11,458 bases of DNA from Pseudomonadota bacterium (GTDB lineage Bacteria; Pseudomonadota; Alphaproteobacteria; Caulobacterales; Caulobacteraceae): the NCBI GenBank assembly GCA_023386645.1, contig JAEWJI010000047.1, forward strand, positions 1 to 11,458. Reading direction: 5' to 3'. The notes under the pieces were generated by a model, which saw nothing but the letters and a program-made list of their open reading frames with translations, ran no database searches and was not told the origin of the DNA. How positions within the stretch are numbered: the first letter of the stretch is position 1; every line of letters starts with the position of its first letter. The translations under genes were made by a program, and so were the position numbers. This document shows positions 1 to 8,471 of this stretch, one piece after another.

Positions 1-847
1 GGCTGAGCTGGGGCGCGCGGGCGCAGCCGTTGGTCGCATCCCCCGCCTCGACCGGCGTGCGGCCGGTGAGGGTGGCGAGGCGGAACAGGGCCCCGTCGCG
101 CTGGGCGCGCAGGGGCGGCAGGGTGGCGCGTGTGCTCTCCAGCGCCGCGCGAGCCCGCGCGACGTCCAGCCCGTTGCCCTCGCCGGCGTCCAGCAGCCGC
201 TGGGTGATGTCGGTCGAGGAGGACTGGAGTTGGATGGTCCGGCCCGCGACCGCGATCTGGGCGTTGGCCGAGCAGGCGTCGGCGTAGGCGCGGGCCGTCT
301 CGGCCGCGACGGCGATGCGGACGATGTCGACCGCGGCCTGGGCGGCGTCGGCGTCGGCGCGGGCGGCGCGAATGGCGGACTCGACCCGGCCGAACAGGTC
401 GATCTCATAGCTGAGATCGGCGCCCAGATCGTAGGTCTCGATCTCTTCAGGCGTTGCGGCCGGGGCGCCCGGCGCGGCGGGCGGCAGGGTGCTGGCCGAC
501 GGGCGGCTGTAGGTCGCTGACCCCGTGGCGTTCAGGGTCGGCAGACGCCCGCCCCGGGTCTCGTTCAGGGTGGCGCGGACGGCGCGGAGGTTGGCGGCCG
601 CGGCCTCCAGCTGGTTGTTCTCGGAGAGGGCCTGAAGCACCAGCCCATCGAGCGTCGGGTCGGCGTAGAGCCGCCACCACTGGTCCGGAAGGTCGGCGTT
701 GGAGACCGCCCAGGTGGAGGAGCCAACGAAGGCGCCCGACGCCGAGGGGGGGAGGGTGGCGTCGGGCGCCTTCGGCCCGACCGCGCAGGCGGCCAGCACG
801 AGACTGGAGGCGCAGGCGGTCAGGAGGGGGTGAAGCCGGAGGGTCAT
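1..847 (-). CDS. nodT: Outer-membrane efflux lipoprotein, NodT/OprM family (3' end beyond window)
   Basis: This is the outer-membrane channel of the tripartite efflux pump encoded upstream, providing the exit duct for drugs passed on by the RND pump and adaptor. The reading frame is open from an ATG at 847 to the window edge (282 codons seen; the family is usually about 460-500 residues). Residues 1-21 form a lipoprotein signal with lipobox LAAC, so Cys21 would be lipidated. QWWRLYADPTLDGLV (56-70) and SYEIDLFGRV (146-155) are hallmarks of NodT/OprM proteins, and the Ala-rich helical stretches fit the periplasmic barrel. The start codon overlaps the stop of the pump gene by one base (TGATG on the minus strand), indicating translational coupling. 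Two Cys (192, 275) remain in the mature part. Family and role are secure. The name nodT follows the Caulobacter acrAB-nodT arrangement. Confidence 0.93.
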   Translation of the reverse strand, partial: MTLRLHPLLTACASSLVLAACAVGPKAPDATLPPSASGAFVGSSTWAVSNADLPDQWWRLYADPTLDGLVLQALSENNQLEAAAANLRAVRATLNETRGGRLPTLNATGSATYSRPSASTLPPAAPGAPAATPEEIETYDLGADLSYEIDLFGRVESAIRAARADADAAQAAVDIVRIAVAAETARAYADACSANAQIAVAGRTIQLQSSSTDITQRLLDAGEGNGLDVARARAALESTRATLPPLRAQRDGALFRLATLTGRTPVEAGDATNGCARAPQLS

Positions 848-3800
848 CAGGCGTCTCCACGGGCGACGGCGGGGGCGTCGTCGTCCAGGGTTTCGTGCGG
901 CGGCAGGCCGCCGGTGGTGGGCAGGGTCCGCTCCTTCTCCGGCGCCTTGGGCATCTTGCCGGAGATCCAGCGCGAGACGACGTAAAAGACCGGAGTGAAG
1001 ATCAGGCCGAACAAGGTCACGCCCAGCATCCCCCAGAAGACCGAGGTGCCCAGGCTCTGACGCATCTCCGCGCCCGGGCCGGTCGCCAGCATCAGCGGCA
1101 CTACGCCGAAGATGAAGGCGAAGGACGTCATCAGGATGGGCCGCAGACGGGTGCGGGCGGCGGTCACGGCCGCATCCCAGCGGTTCATGCCGTGCTCGTC
1201 CTCGTTCTGCTTGGCGAACTCGACGATCAGGATGGCGTTCTTGGCGGCCAGGGCGATGAGCACCACAAGGCCGATCTGGACCAGGATGTTGTTGTCCAGC
1301 CCGCGCATGTTGACCCCCAGCAGCGCCGCCAGAATGCACATCGGCACGATGAGCACGACCGCCAGCGGCAGGGTGAACGCCTCGTACTGGGCGGCCAGCA
1401 CCAGGAAGACGAAGACGACCGCCAGCAGGAAGACGAGGGAGGCCCCGCCGGCCGCCTGCTGCTCCTGATAGGCCAGGCCGGTCCATTCATAGGAGAAGCC
1501 TTCCGGCAGCGCCTGCTGGGCAAGGCCCTGCATCGACTCCAGCGCCTGGCCGGACGACACGCCCGGCGCCGCCTGGCCCTGAAGCTCCGACGCCGGGAAC
1601 AGGTTGTAGCGCACGATCCGCGAAGGGCCGGAGTCGTCCCGGAGCGTCGCCAGGGTGCCCAAGGGGACCATCGCGCCGGAGGCCGAGCGGACCTTCAGGT
1701 TGGCGATATCTGCGATGTCGTCGCGATAGGCGGGCTCGGCCTGGGCGGTCACCCGGAAGGTGCGGCCCAGGAAGTTGAAGTCGTTGATATAGGACGAGCC
1801 CAGATAGACCCCCAGCGTGTTGAACACGTCGGCCGGCTGGACCCCCATCATCAGGGCGCGGTCGCGGTCCACGTCGGCGGCCACGCGCGGCGAACCGGTG
1901 TTGTAGGTCGAGAAGACCTGCTGGACCTGATCGGGCGCCTGGGCCGCGGCCCCCATCATGGCGAAGGTGGCGCCTTCCAGGGCGCGATAGCCGGCGCCGG
2001 TGCGGTCCTGGATCATCATCTGGAAGCCGTTGCCGTTGCCCAGACCCTGGACCGCCGGCGGGGCGATGACGAAGATCTGCGCCTCCTCGATGCCCATGGT
2101 CGCGCCGGTGATGGCGCCGGCCAGGTTGGCGGCGGCGGTCTCGGCCGACTTGCGGTCCTCGAACGGGTCCAGGCGCACGAAGATGGTCGCGGCGTTGGAG
2201 CCGAAGGAGAAGGACGAGCCGTCCAGGCCCGCGAAGGCCACCGTGCCGTCGACCCCATCGGTGCCGGAGATGATCTGGTTGGCGCGGGTCATCACCGCCT
2301 CGGTGCGTTGCAGCGAGGAGCCGGCCGGCAGCTGGATGACGCCGATCAGGAAGCCCTGGTCCTGCTCCGGGATGAAGCCGGTCGGCGTATCGACAAGCCG
2401 CCAGGCGGTCAGGCCCAGCAGGCCGACATAGATCGCCAGCACCACGCCCACAGTACGGACCAGCCGCGCGGTCAGGCGGCCATAGCGGTCCGACAGCCAG
2501 TCGAAGCCCTGGTTGAACTTCCGCCCCGCCCAGCCGCCGTAGTAGGCGGCCGAGCCGAGCAGGCCCGGCTTGCGGACATGGTCGTGTTCCTTGTGCGGCT
2601 TCAGCAGCAGGGCCGCCATCGCCGGGGACAGGGTCAGGGATACGATCAGCGAGACCACGGCCGCCGTGGCGATCACCACCGCGAACTGCCGGTAGAAGAT
2701 GCCCGGGATGCCCGGCACGAACATGGTCGGCACAAACACCGAGACCAGCACCAGGCCGATGGCGATCAGGGCGCCCGAGACCTCCTGCATGGACCGGTAG
2801 GCGGCCTCCTTGGGCGTCAGGCCCTCGCGGATGTAACGCTCGACGTTCTCGACCACGACGATGGCGTCGTCGACCACGATGCCGACCGCGAGCACGAGGG
2901 CGAACAGGCTGAGCGAGTTGATCGAATAGCCAAGCGCCAGCTGGACCGCGAAGGTCGCGACCAGGGCGACGGGGATGGCCACGATCGGGATGATCGCGGC
3001 GCGCCAGGTCTGGAGGAAGACCAGCACCACGAGCACGACCAGGAAGACGGCCTCGATCAGGGTGTGCTGAACCGACTCCACCGAGGCGGCGACGAATTCG
3101 GTCGGGTTGTAGGGAATGGAGATGTTCATCCCGGCGGGCAGCTCGCCCCGGATAGACTCGACCTCTTCCAGCACCCGCTCGGCGGTAGCCAGGGCGTTGG
3201 CTCCGGGCTGCTGGATGATGGCGATGCCGACGCCGCGCTGGCCGTCGAAATAGCCGTTGATGCCATAGTCCTGAGCGCCGAGCTCGACGCGAGCCACGTC
3301 GCGGACGCGGGTCACGCGGCCTTCAGCGTCGGTCTTGATGACCACGTCGGCGAACTGTTCGGGCTGGGTCAGGCGGCCCTGGACCTGGACCGGCAGCTGG
3401 AAGGCCGCGGCGTTGGTCGGGAAGGGCGGCTGGCCGATCGCGCCGGCGGCGGCCTGGACGTTCTGTGCCCGCAGGGCGTTGACGATATCCGGGCCGGTCA
3501 TGCCGCGCTCGGCGGCCTTGGCCGGATCGATCCAGATCCGCATCGAATAGTTGCCGCCGCCGAACACCTGGACGTTGCCGACGCCGTCGATGCGCAAGAG
3601 CCGGTCGCGTAGCTGGGAGTTGGCGTAGTTGCCGACGTAGTCGTTATCCAGCGAGCGGTCGGGCGAGGTCAGCCCGACGATCATCAGGAAGCCCGACTCC
3701 TGCTTGTTCACGGTCACGCCGATCTGGCGGACCTGCTCGGGCAGGCGGGGCTCGGCGAGGGCCACACGGTTCTGGACCAGCACCTGGGCGGCATCGAGAT

Positions 3801-4101
3801 CGGTGCCCGGCTGGAAGGTCACGGTGATCGACACCGTGCCGTCCGAGGTGGAGGAAGAGCTGAGGTACAGCATTCCCTCGACCCCGTTCACCTCCTGCTC
3901 GATTGGCGCGGCGACGGTCTCGGCCACGGTCTCGGCCGAGGCGCCGGGGTAGGCGGTGTTCACGGTGATCGTGGGCGGCGCGATCTCCGGATACTGCGAC
4001 AGCGGCAGCAGCGGATAGGCGAACACACCCATCAGGGTGATGAACACCGCGATCACGGCCGCGAAGATCGGCCGGTCGATGAAGAAGCGGGAGATGTTCA
4101 T
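847..4101 (-). CDS. acrB: RND multidrug efflux pump, inner-membrane subunit (HAE1 family, AcrB-like)
   Basis: This is a proton-driven inner-membrane transporter that captures hydrophobic or amphiphilic compounds from the periplasm and hands them to the adaptor/outer-membrane channel. At 1084 residues it is a full-length HAE1 protein. It opens with the typical FFIDRPIFAAVIAV first membrane helix. The proton-relay residues are all present: Asp411-Asp412 (GIVVDDAIVVVENVER), Lys954 (AAKNAILIVEFAK) and Arg985 (TRLRPILMTS), each offset consistently from E. coli AcrB D407/D408, K940 and R971. Two repeats of periplasmic loop plus membrane bundle are visible: helices near 10-30, 345-500 and 548-566, then 887-1045. 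The cytoplasmic tail after 1046 is Lys/Pro then Asp-rich and is not a conserved element. The gene starts 7 nt after the adaptor stop, with GAGA overlapping that stop codon as a possible ribosome site. Substrates cannot be read from sequence. Confidence 0.97.
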   Translation of the reverse strand: MNISRFFIDRPIFAAVIAVFITLMGVFAYPLLPLSQYPEIAPPTITVNTAYPGASAETVAETVAAPIEQEVNGVEGMLYLSSSSTSDGTVSITVTFQPGTDLDAAQVLVQNRVALAEPRLPEQVRQIGVTVNKQESGFLMIVGLTSPDRSLDNDYVGNYANSQLRDRLLRIDGVGNVQVFGGGNYSMRIWIDPAKAAERGMTGPDIVNALRAQNVQAAAGAIGQPPFPTNAAAFQLPVQVQGRLTQPEQFADVVIKTDAEGRVTRVRDVARVELGAQDYGINGYFDGQRGVGIAIIQQPGANALATAERVLEEVESIRGELPAGMNISIPYNPTEFVAASVESVQHTLIEAVFLVVLVVLVFLQTWRAAIIPIVAIPVALVATFAVQLALGYSINSLSLFALVLAVGIVVDDAIVVVENVERYIREGLTPKEAAYRSMQEVSGALIAIGLVLVSVFVPTMFVPGIPGIFYRQFAVVIATAAVVSLIVSLTLSPAMAALLLKPHKEHDHVRKPGLLGSAAYYGGWAGRKFNQGFDWLSDRYGRLTARLVRTVGVVLAIYVGLLGLTAWRLVDTPTGFIPEQDQGFLIGVIQLPAGSSLQRTEAVMTRANQIISGTDGVDGTVAFAGLDGSSFSFGSNAATIFVRLDPFEDRKSAETAAANLAGAITGATMGIEEAQIFVIAPPAVQGLGNGNGFQMMIQDRTGAGYRALEGATFAMMGAAAQAPDQVQQVFSTYNTGSPRVAADVDRDRALMMGVQPADVFNTLGVYLGSSYINDFNFLGRTFRVTAQAEPAYRDDIADIANLKVRSASGAMVPLGTLATLRDDSGPSRIVRYNLFPASELQGQAAPGVSSGQALESMQGLAQQALPEGFSYEWTGLAYQEQQAAGGASLVFLLAVVFVFLVLAAQYEAFTLPLAVVLIVPMCILAALLGVNMRGLDNNILVQIGLVVLIALAAKNAILIVEFAKQNEDEHGMNRWDAAVTAARTRLRPILMTSFAFIFGVVPLMLATGPGAEMRQSLGTSVFWGMLGVTLFGLIFTPVFYVVSRWISGKMPKAPEKERTLPTTGGLPPHETLDDDAPAVARGDA

Positions 4102-4108
4102 CTGGGTC

Positions 4109-5305
4109 TCAGTCGCCAGCGACGTTGGCGAAGGTCGCGGTAGCGGCCGGCGCGCCCTGGGTCACCGGAAGCTGGGTCTGCTGGGCGGCGACGGGCTGGA
4201 TGCGGCCGGTCTTGGCCTGCACCTTGATCCCCGGCTGCTGGACCCGCTGGAGACCCGAGATGATCACCCGATCCTGAGCGCCGAGGCCCGAGCGGATGAC
4301 CCTGAGGCCATCCACCAGCGGCCCCAGCTGGACCGCGCGCGGTGCGACCGAGCCGTCGGCGGCGACCACATAGACCACCCGGCGGGCAGCGTCGGTGGCC
4401 ACGGCGGCGTCCGGCACCAGCATGGCGTTGTAGCTGCCGGCGCCGGCCAGACGGGCCTGACCGAACATGCCGGGCTTCAGGAAGCCGTCGGCGTTTGGCA
4501 CCACGGCCCGCAGGCGGATGACGCCCGACGAAGTGTCGATGGCGTTGTCGGTGAAGTTCAGCGTGCCGGAGCGGTTGAAGGCCGCCTCGTCCTGAAGCCG
4601 GACGGCGACCGGCGCCGCGCCGTTACGGGCCTGGCGCTGATACTTCAGCAGCACGGCCTCGGAGCCTTCGAAGGCGAAGAAGATCGGACTGGAGGAGACG
4701 ATCGTGGTCAGGACGTCCGCGGCCGAGGAGCCTCCGGCGACCAGGTTGCCGGGATCGACCCGCCGGTCCGACACGCGACCCGAGATCGGGGCGGTGACGC
4801 GGGTGAACTCCACGTCCAGCTGGCGGGCGCGAACCCCTGCCTGGGCCGAGGCAAGGTTGGCCTGGGCGGTCGCGACAGCGCCCCGGCGCGTGTCGTATTC
4901 GGCCTGGGAGACGGCCTGGGATTCAAGCAGGGTCTCGGCCCGGGCCAGCTCGGCCTGGGCCAGGGTCAGCTGCGCCTGGGCCTGCGATACAGCAGCGCGG
5001 GCGGCGGCGAGCGCGGCCTGGGCCGGGCGCGGGTCGAGGGTGAACAACAGCTGCCCGCGACGCACGTAATCGCCGTCGCGGAAGTGAACGCCCTGGATGT
5101 AGCCGCCCACCCGGGCGCGCACATCGACCTGCTCCGGCGCCTCGAAGCGGCCGGTGAACTCGTCCCAGTCCTGGACCTGGCGGACCAGCGGCGTGGCCAC
5201 TGTCACCTGGGGAGCCGGCGGGGTCTGCGCCTCGTTGGATTGATTGCAGCCGTAAAGTCCGACAGCCACGAGGGTGGCCGCGGCGGCGAGTTTGAGCGTG
5301 CGCAT
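4109..5305 (-). CDS. acrA: RND efflux periplasmic adaptor lipoprotein (membrane-fusion protein, AcrA/MexE-like)
   Basis: This adaptor bridges the RND pump and the outer-membrane channel. The 398-residue length fits the family. Residues 1-20 are a lipoprotein signal ending in the lipobox LYGC, so Cys20 would be the inner-membrane anchor. The lipoyl/barrel-sandwich half-motifs are at 61-92 (RARVGGYIQGVHFRDGDYV then LLFTLDP) and 169-190 (RVTAPISGRVSDRRVDPGNLV). Between them (about 95-165) lies an Ala/Gln/Leu-rich alpha-helical hairpin. The beta-barrel (about 205-290, with GFLKPGMFGQARL) and membrane-proximal domain (LVPDAAVATD to about 360) follow. The ATG at 5305 has GGAG 8 nt upstream. It is the first gene of the efflux operon, downstream of a promoter with two palindromic operators. 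The C-terminal tail after 365 is Ala/Gln/Thr-rich and probably disordered. Confidence 0.95.
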   Translation of the reverse strand: MRTLKLAAAATLVAVGLYGCNQSNEAQTPPAPQVTVATPLVRQVQDWDEFTGRFEAPEQVDVRARVGGYIQGVHFRDGDYVRRGQLLFTLDPRPAQAALAAARAAVSQAQAQLTLAQAELARAETLLESQAVSQAEYDTRRGAVATAQANLASAQAGVRARQLDVEFTRVTAPISGRVSDRRVDPGNLVAGGSSAADVLTTIVSSSPIFFAFEGSEAVLLKYQRQARNGAAPVAVRLQDEAAFNRSGTLNFTDNAIDTSSGVIRLRAVVPNADGFLKPGMFGQARLAGAGSYNAMLVPDAAVATDAARRVVYVVAADGSVAPRAVQLGPLVDGLRVIRSGLGAQDRVIISGLQRVQQPGIKVQAKTGRIQPVAAQQTQLPVTQGAPAATATFANVAGD

Positions 5306-5372
5306 GCACCGGTCTCCGAGGGGAGAAGTCCCTGTCTTAAGTCGACTGCGGCCACGGGGGAGGAGCCGCTAA

Positions 5373-5388
5373 GTCAACGCCCGGTGAC
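5373..5388. promoter_or_regulatory. Second, imperfect copy of the TetR-type operator palindrome
   Basis: GTCAACGCCCGGTGAC is a 7+2+7 inverted repeat with one arm mismatch. Extended to 18 nt (5372-5389) it matches the reverse complement of the perfect palindrome at 5412-5429 at 15 of 18 positions, so it is very likely the same recognition sequence. Its centre is exactly 40 bp from the other site, about four helical turns, so two dimers could bind on nearly the same face. It covers the expected start region of the efflux transcript. Confidence 0.6.
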
Positions 5389-5417
5389 CTAATGGTGATC
5401 GCGCGGCGGGTTGTCAA
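5389..5417 (-). promoter_or_regulatory. Predicted sigma-70 promoter of the efflux operon
   Basis: Read on the minus strand, a perfect TTGACA -35 box (5417-5412) is followed after exactly 17 nt by CATTAG (5394-5389), a 3-of-6 match to TATAAT. The -35 box lies inside the perfect palindrome at 5412-5429. The second palindrome (5373-5388) begins immediately downstream of the -10 box, where the transcription start would fall. A repressor bound at either site would occlude RNA polymerase. The leader to the acrA ATG would be roughly 75-80 nt. The -35 match and spacing are seen directly; promoter activity is inferred. Confidence 0.6.
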
Positions 5418-5429
5418 CGGGCGTTGACA
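5412..5429. promoter_or_regulatory. Perfect palindromic operator shared by both divergent promoters
   Basis: TGTCAACGGGCGTTGACA is an 8+2+8 inverted repeat with no mismatch in the arms. Each arm contains a TTGACA -35 hexamer reading outward: minus strand at 5417-5412 for the efflux operon and plus strand at 5424-5429 for the repressor gene. Length, symmetry and position between a TetR gene and its divergent efflux target fit a TetR-family operator. Binding here would block both transcripts at once. That the adjacent TetR protein is the one that binds is inferred. Confidence 0.7.
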
Positions 5430-5451
5430 TGGCCATACGCCGATTAAGGAT
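5424..5451 (+). promoter_or_regulatory. Probable promoter of the tetR gene
   Basis: A perfect TTGACA at 5424-5429 forms the right arm of the operator palindrome. The best -10 candidate at usual spacing is AAGGAT (5446-5451, 16 nt spacer), a 3-of-6 match, followed by a run of six T. Transcription would start near 5458-5460, giving a very short leader before the tetR start. The -10 assignment is weak; the -35 box is clear. Confidence 0.4.
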
Positions 5452-5480
5452 TTTTTCCGGAGCCCGATTTGACCTGTTCC

Positions 5481-6038
5481 ATGGCGCCTCGCCCGCGCAA
5501 CGCCGAGGCCACGCGCACCGCCATCCTCAACGCCGCCCTCGAGCGCTTTTCGCGCGAAAGCTACGACGATGTGGGGATGCGCGATATCGCCCGGGACGTA
5601 GGCGTCGATGCGGCCCTGGTGTCCCGCTATTTCGGCTCCAAGGAGGAACTGTTCGAGCGCGTGCTGGAAAGCTGCGACAGCGGCAGCGAACTGACCAATG
5701 GCGATCGGGCGACCTTCGGGGCCCGCGTCGCCCATGAGGTGGTCTTCGAGCCGAAGCGTGAGACCAAGCTGAAGGGCCTCCTGATCCTGTTGCGATCGAT
5801 CGGCTCGGCCAAGGCCAGCGAAATCGCGCGAAGCAGGGCCCAGACCCGGTTCTATGGCCCGCTGGCCGATTGGGTCGGCGGACCCGATGGCATAGTCCGG
5901 GCCCGACTGGCCGCGGCCTTCATCATGGGAATGGCGATCAGTCGCGACGTGACAGGCGGTTTCAACATGACCCCGGCCCAATGCCGGACCATGGCCGATC
6001 GCATGGCGCGCATGCTCCAGGACGTGATCGACGGCTAA
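5481..6038 (+). CDS. TetR/AcrR-family transcriptional repressor, divergent from the efflux operon
   Basis: This is a DNA-binding repressor expected to control the adjacent efflux operon and itself. The protein is 185 residues long. The N-terminal TetR_N domain is clear: EATRTAILNAALERFS (9-24) is helix 1 and VGMRDIARDVGVDAALVSRY (31-50) carries the helix-turn-helix, followed by FGSKEELF. The C-terminal half (about 65-185) is all-helical and divergent, as in ligand-binding domains; IVRARLAAAFIMGMAISRDV (138-157) resembles the dimerisation helices. The ATG at 5481 gives the family's usual short N-terminus. However, an in-frame TTG at 5469 has GGAG six nt upstream and would add four residues, so the start is uncertain. 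By position it is the counterpart of Caulobacter TipR, which represses acrAB-nodT. Equivalence is inferred from synteny, not proven. Its 3' end lies 4 nt from the convergent egtD. Confidence 0.93.
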   Translation: MAPRPRNAEATRTAILNAALERFSRESYDDVGMRDIARDVGVDAALVSRYFGSKEELFERVLESCDSGSELTNGDRATFGARVAHEVVFEPKRETKLKGLLILLRSIGSAKASEIARSRAQTRFYGPLADWVGGPDGIVRARLAAAFIMGMAISRDVTGGFNMTPAQCRTMADRMARMLQDVIDG

Positions 6039-6042
6039 GGCC

Positions 6043-7018
6043 TCAGGCGGCTGCCTGCATCAAGTGGACGCTGAACAGGTCGTCGGGGTCGGTCCAGACC
6101 TCGATCGACCGATATCCGCTGCCTCTGGCCAGGACCTTGAACCCCTCGATCGTGTATTTCCACGAATCCTCGACATGGATGGTCTCGCCCGCCGCGAAGC
6201 GAACCGTGTGGCCTGCGATGCTCACGGTCTGATCCGTCATGGAGCGGAGCTGGATGCGCACGCGCCCCTCGTCGGCCAGATAGTCCGCCTCATGGCGGAA
6301 GGCGCCCAGGTCGAAATTCGCGCCCAGATCGCGGTTGGCCCGTTGAAGCAGGTTGAGAGTGAAGGCGGCCGTGACGCCCTCGCTGTCGTCATAGGCCGCC
6401 TCCAGAACGCGGGCGTCCTTCCTCAGGTCGACGCCGATCAAGAGAAGCGACCCGGGGCCGAGACGTTCGCGCCAGTCATTCAACCAACGACCCGCCTCAA
6501 GGGGCGACAGGTTGCCGATCGTCGAGCCGGGATAAAAGCCGACCCTGGGGCCCGGCCCCTTGGGCGGCAGGGTGAGCGTCTGATTGAAGTCGGCGCAGAT
6601 CGCTTCGACCCGCAGACGCGGATAGTCGGCCTGGACCTTTCGCGCGGCGGCCATCAGGTGCCGGCAACTGATGTCGATCGCGACGTAGCCGAACGGGCGC
6701 TCAAGCGCGTCCAGCAGGATGCGCACCTTCTCGCTCGACCCGCTGCCCGGCTCCACCAGCTGCACATCGGGGCCTAGAATCCTGGCGATCTCGCCCGCCC
6801 GGTCGGTGAGGATCCGTCGCTCGGTGCGCGTCGGATAATATTCGGGAAGAGCGGTGATCCGGTCGAAAAGGGCGGAGCCCTCCGCGTCGTAGAGGAACCG
6901 ATAGGGCAGGGACTTGGGCGTGCCAGACAAGCCCGTGATCGCCGCGTTCATGAAGTCCCCGACGTCCGGCTTCAGATCCAGCAGCGGCACGTCCGGGTCC
7001 GGTCGGGGTCCGGAGGCC

Positions 7019-7026
<8 letters not shown>
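6043..7026 (-). CDS. egtD: L-histidine N-alpha-methyltransferase EgtD (ergothioneine synthesis)
   Basis: This is a SAM-dependent enzyme that trimethylates the alpha-amino group of L-histidine to hercynine, the substrate of the EgtB encoded just upstream. At 327 residues it matches the family. Motifs in order are YRFLYDAEGSALFDRITALP (42-61), EYYPTRTERRIL (62-73), the SAM-binding VEPGSGSSEK (91-100), AIDIS (116-120), FYPGSTIGNLSP (164-175), LIGVDLRKD (196-204) and AYDDSEGVT (211-219). Asn172, Tyr212 and the E-x-S pair Glu286/Ser288 occupy the places of the histidine-binding Asn166, Tyr206, Glu282 and Ser284 of the mycobacterial enzyme (numbers from memory). The ATG lies within the end of egtB, with an 8-nt overlap, implying translational coupling. 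There is no sign of truncation. Confidence 0.95.
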
Positions 7027-8290
<1,264 letters not shown>

Positions 8291-8309
8291 CGGATGGTTC
8301 TCGCCCCCT

Positions 8310-8327
8310 CGGATCCCGCGGATTCCG
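8310..8327. promoter_or_regulatory. Imperfect palindrome just upstream of egtB
   Basis: CGGATCCCGCGGATTCCG is self-complementary at 14 of 18 positions and ends about 20 nt before the egtB start, in the likely leader or promoter. It could be an operator or form a small RNA hairpin. No convincing -35/-10 pair was found for egtB in the 8291-8471 gap. GC-rich DNA yields such palindromes by chance, so this is a weak call. Confidence 0.2.
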
Positions 8328-8471
8328 TGACGGTCGAAACGGCTACGCCGGATGTCGAGTTCCGGTCACAGTCGCGTGGCGCGCGCTGGGCGCTTTGAAC
8401 GAACCTGATCCGCGCCCGTTTGAATCGGTGGGGAGATCGGAAAACCAGGACCAGTCGGCGCGGAATCTCGC

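Noticed and set aside
454..3612. Plus-strand open frame of 1052 codons opposite nodT and acrB
   Set aside because: It is antisense to a complete, motif-rich RND pump. Its product is low-complexity (runs rich in G, R, D, H, Q) with no recognisable domain. Long antisense frames are expected in GC-rich DNA with strong third-position bias.
5340..5347. AGTCGACT as a third repressor site in the acrA leader
   Set aside because: It is an 8-nt palindrome but lacks the GTCAACG half-site and the 2-nt centre of the other two operators, and such short palindromes are common.
4037..5392. Plus-strand open frame of 451 codons opposite acrA
   Set aside because: It mirrors the adaptor gene, has Gly/Leu/Asp-rich composition without motifs, and runs into the operator region. 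It is a shadow frame.
5337..5981. Minus-strand frame of 214 codons opposite tetR
   Set aside because: The TetR helix-turn-helix on the other strand is unambiguous, and this frame has no family features. It would also read through both promoters.
6044..6057. Hairpin CAGGC-GGCT-GCCTG near the tetR/egtD junction as a terminator
   Set aside because: The stem is only 5 bp and neither strand has a following U-tract; it lies within the egtD coding end. It is better explained by coding sequence.
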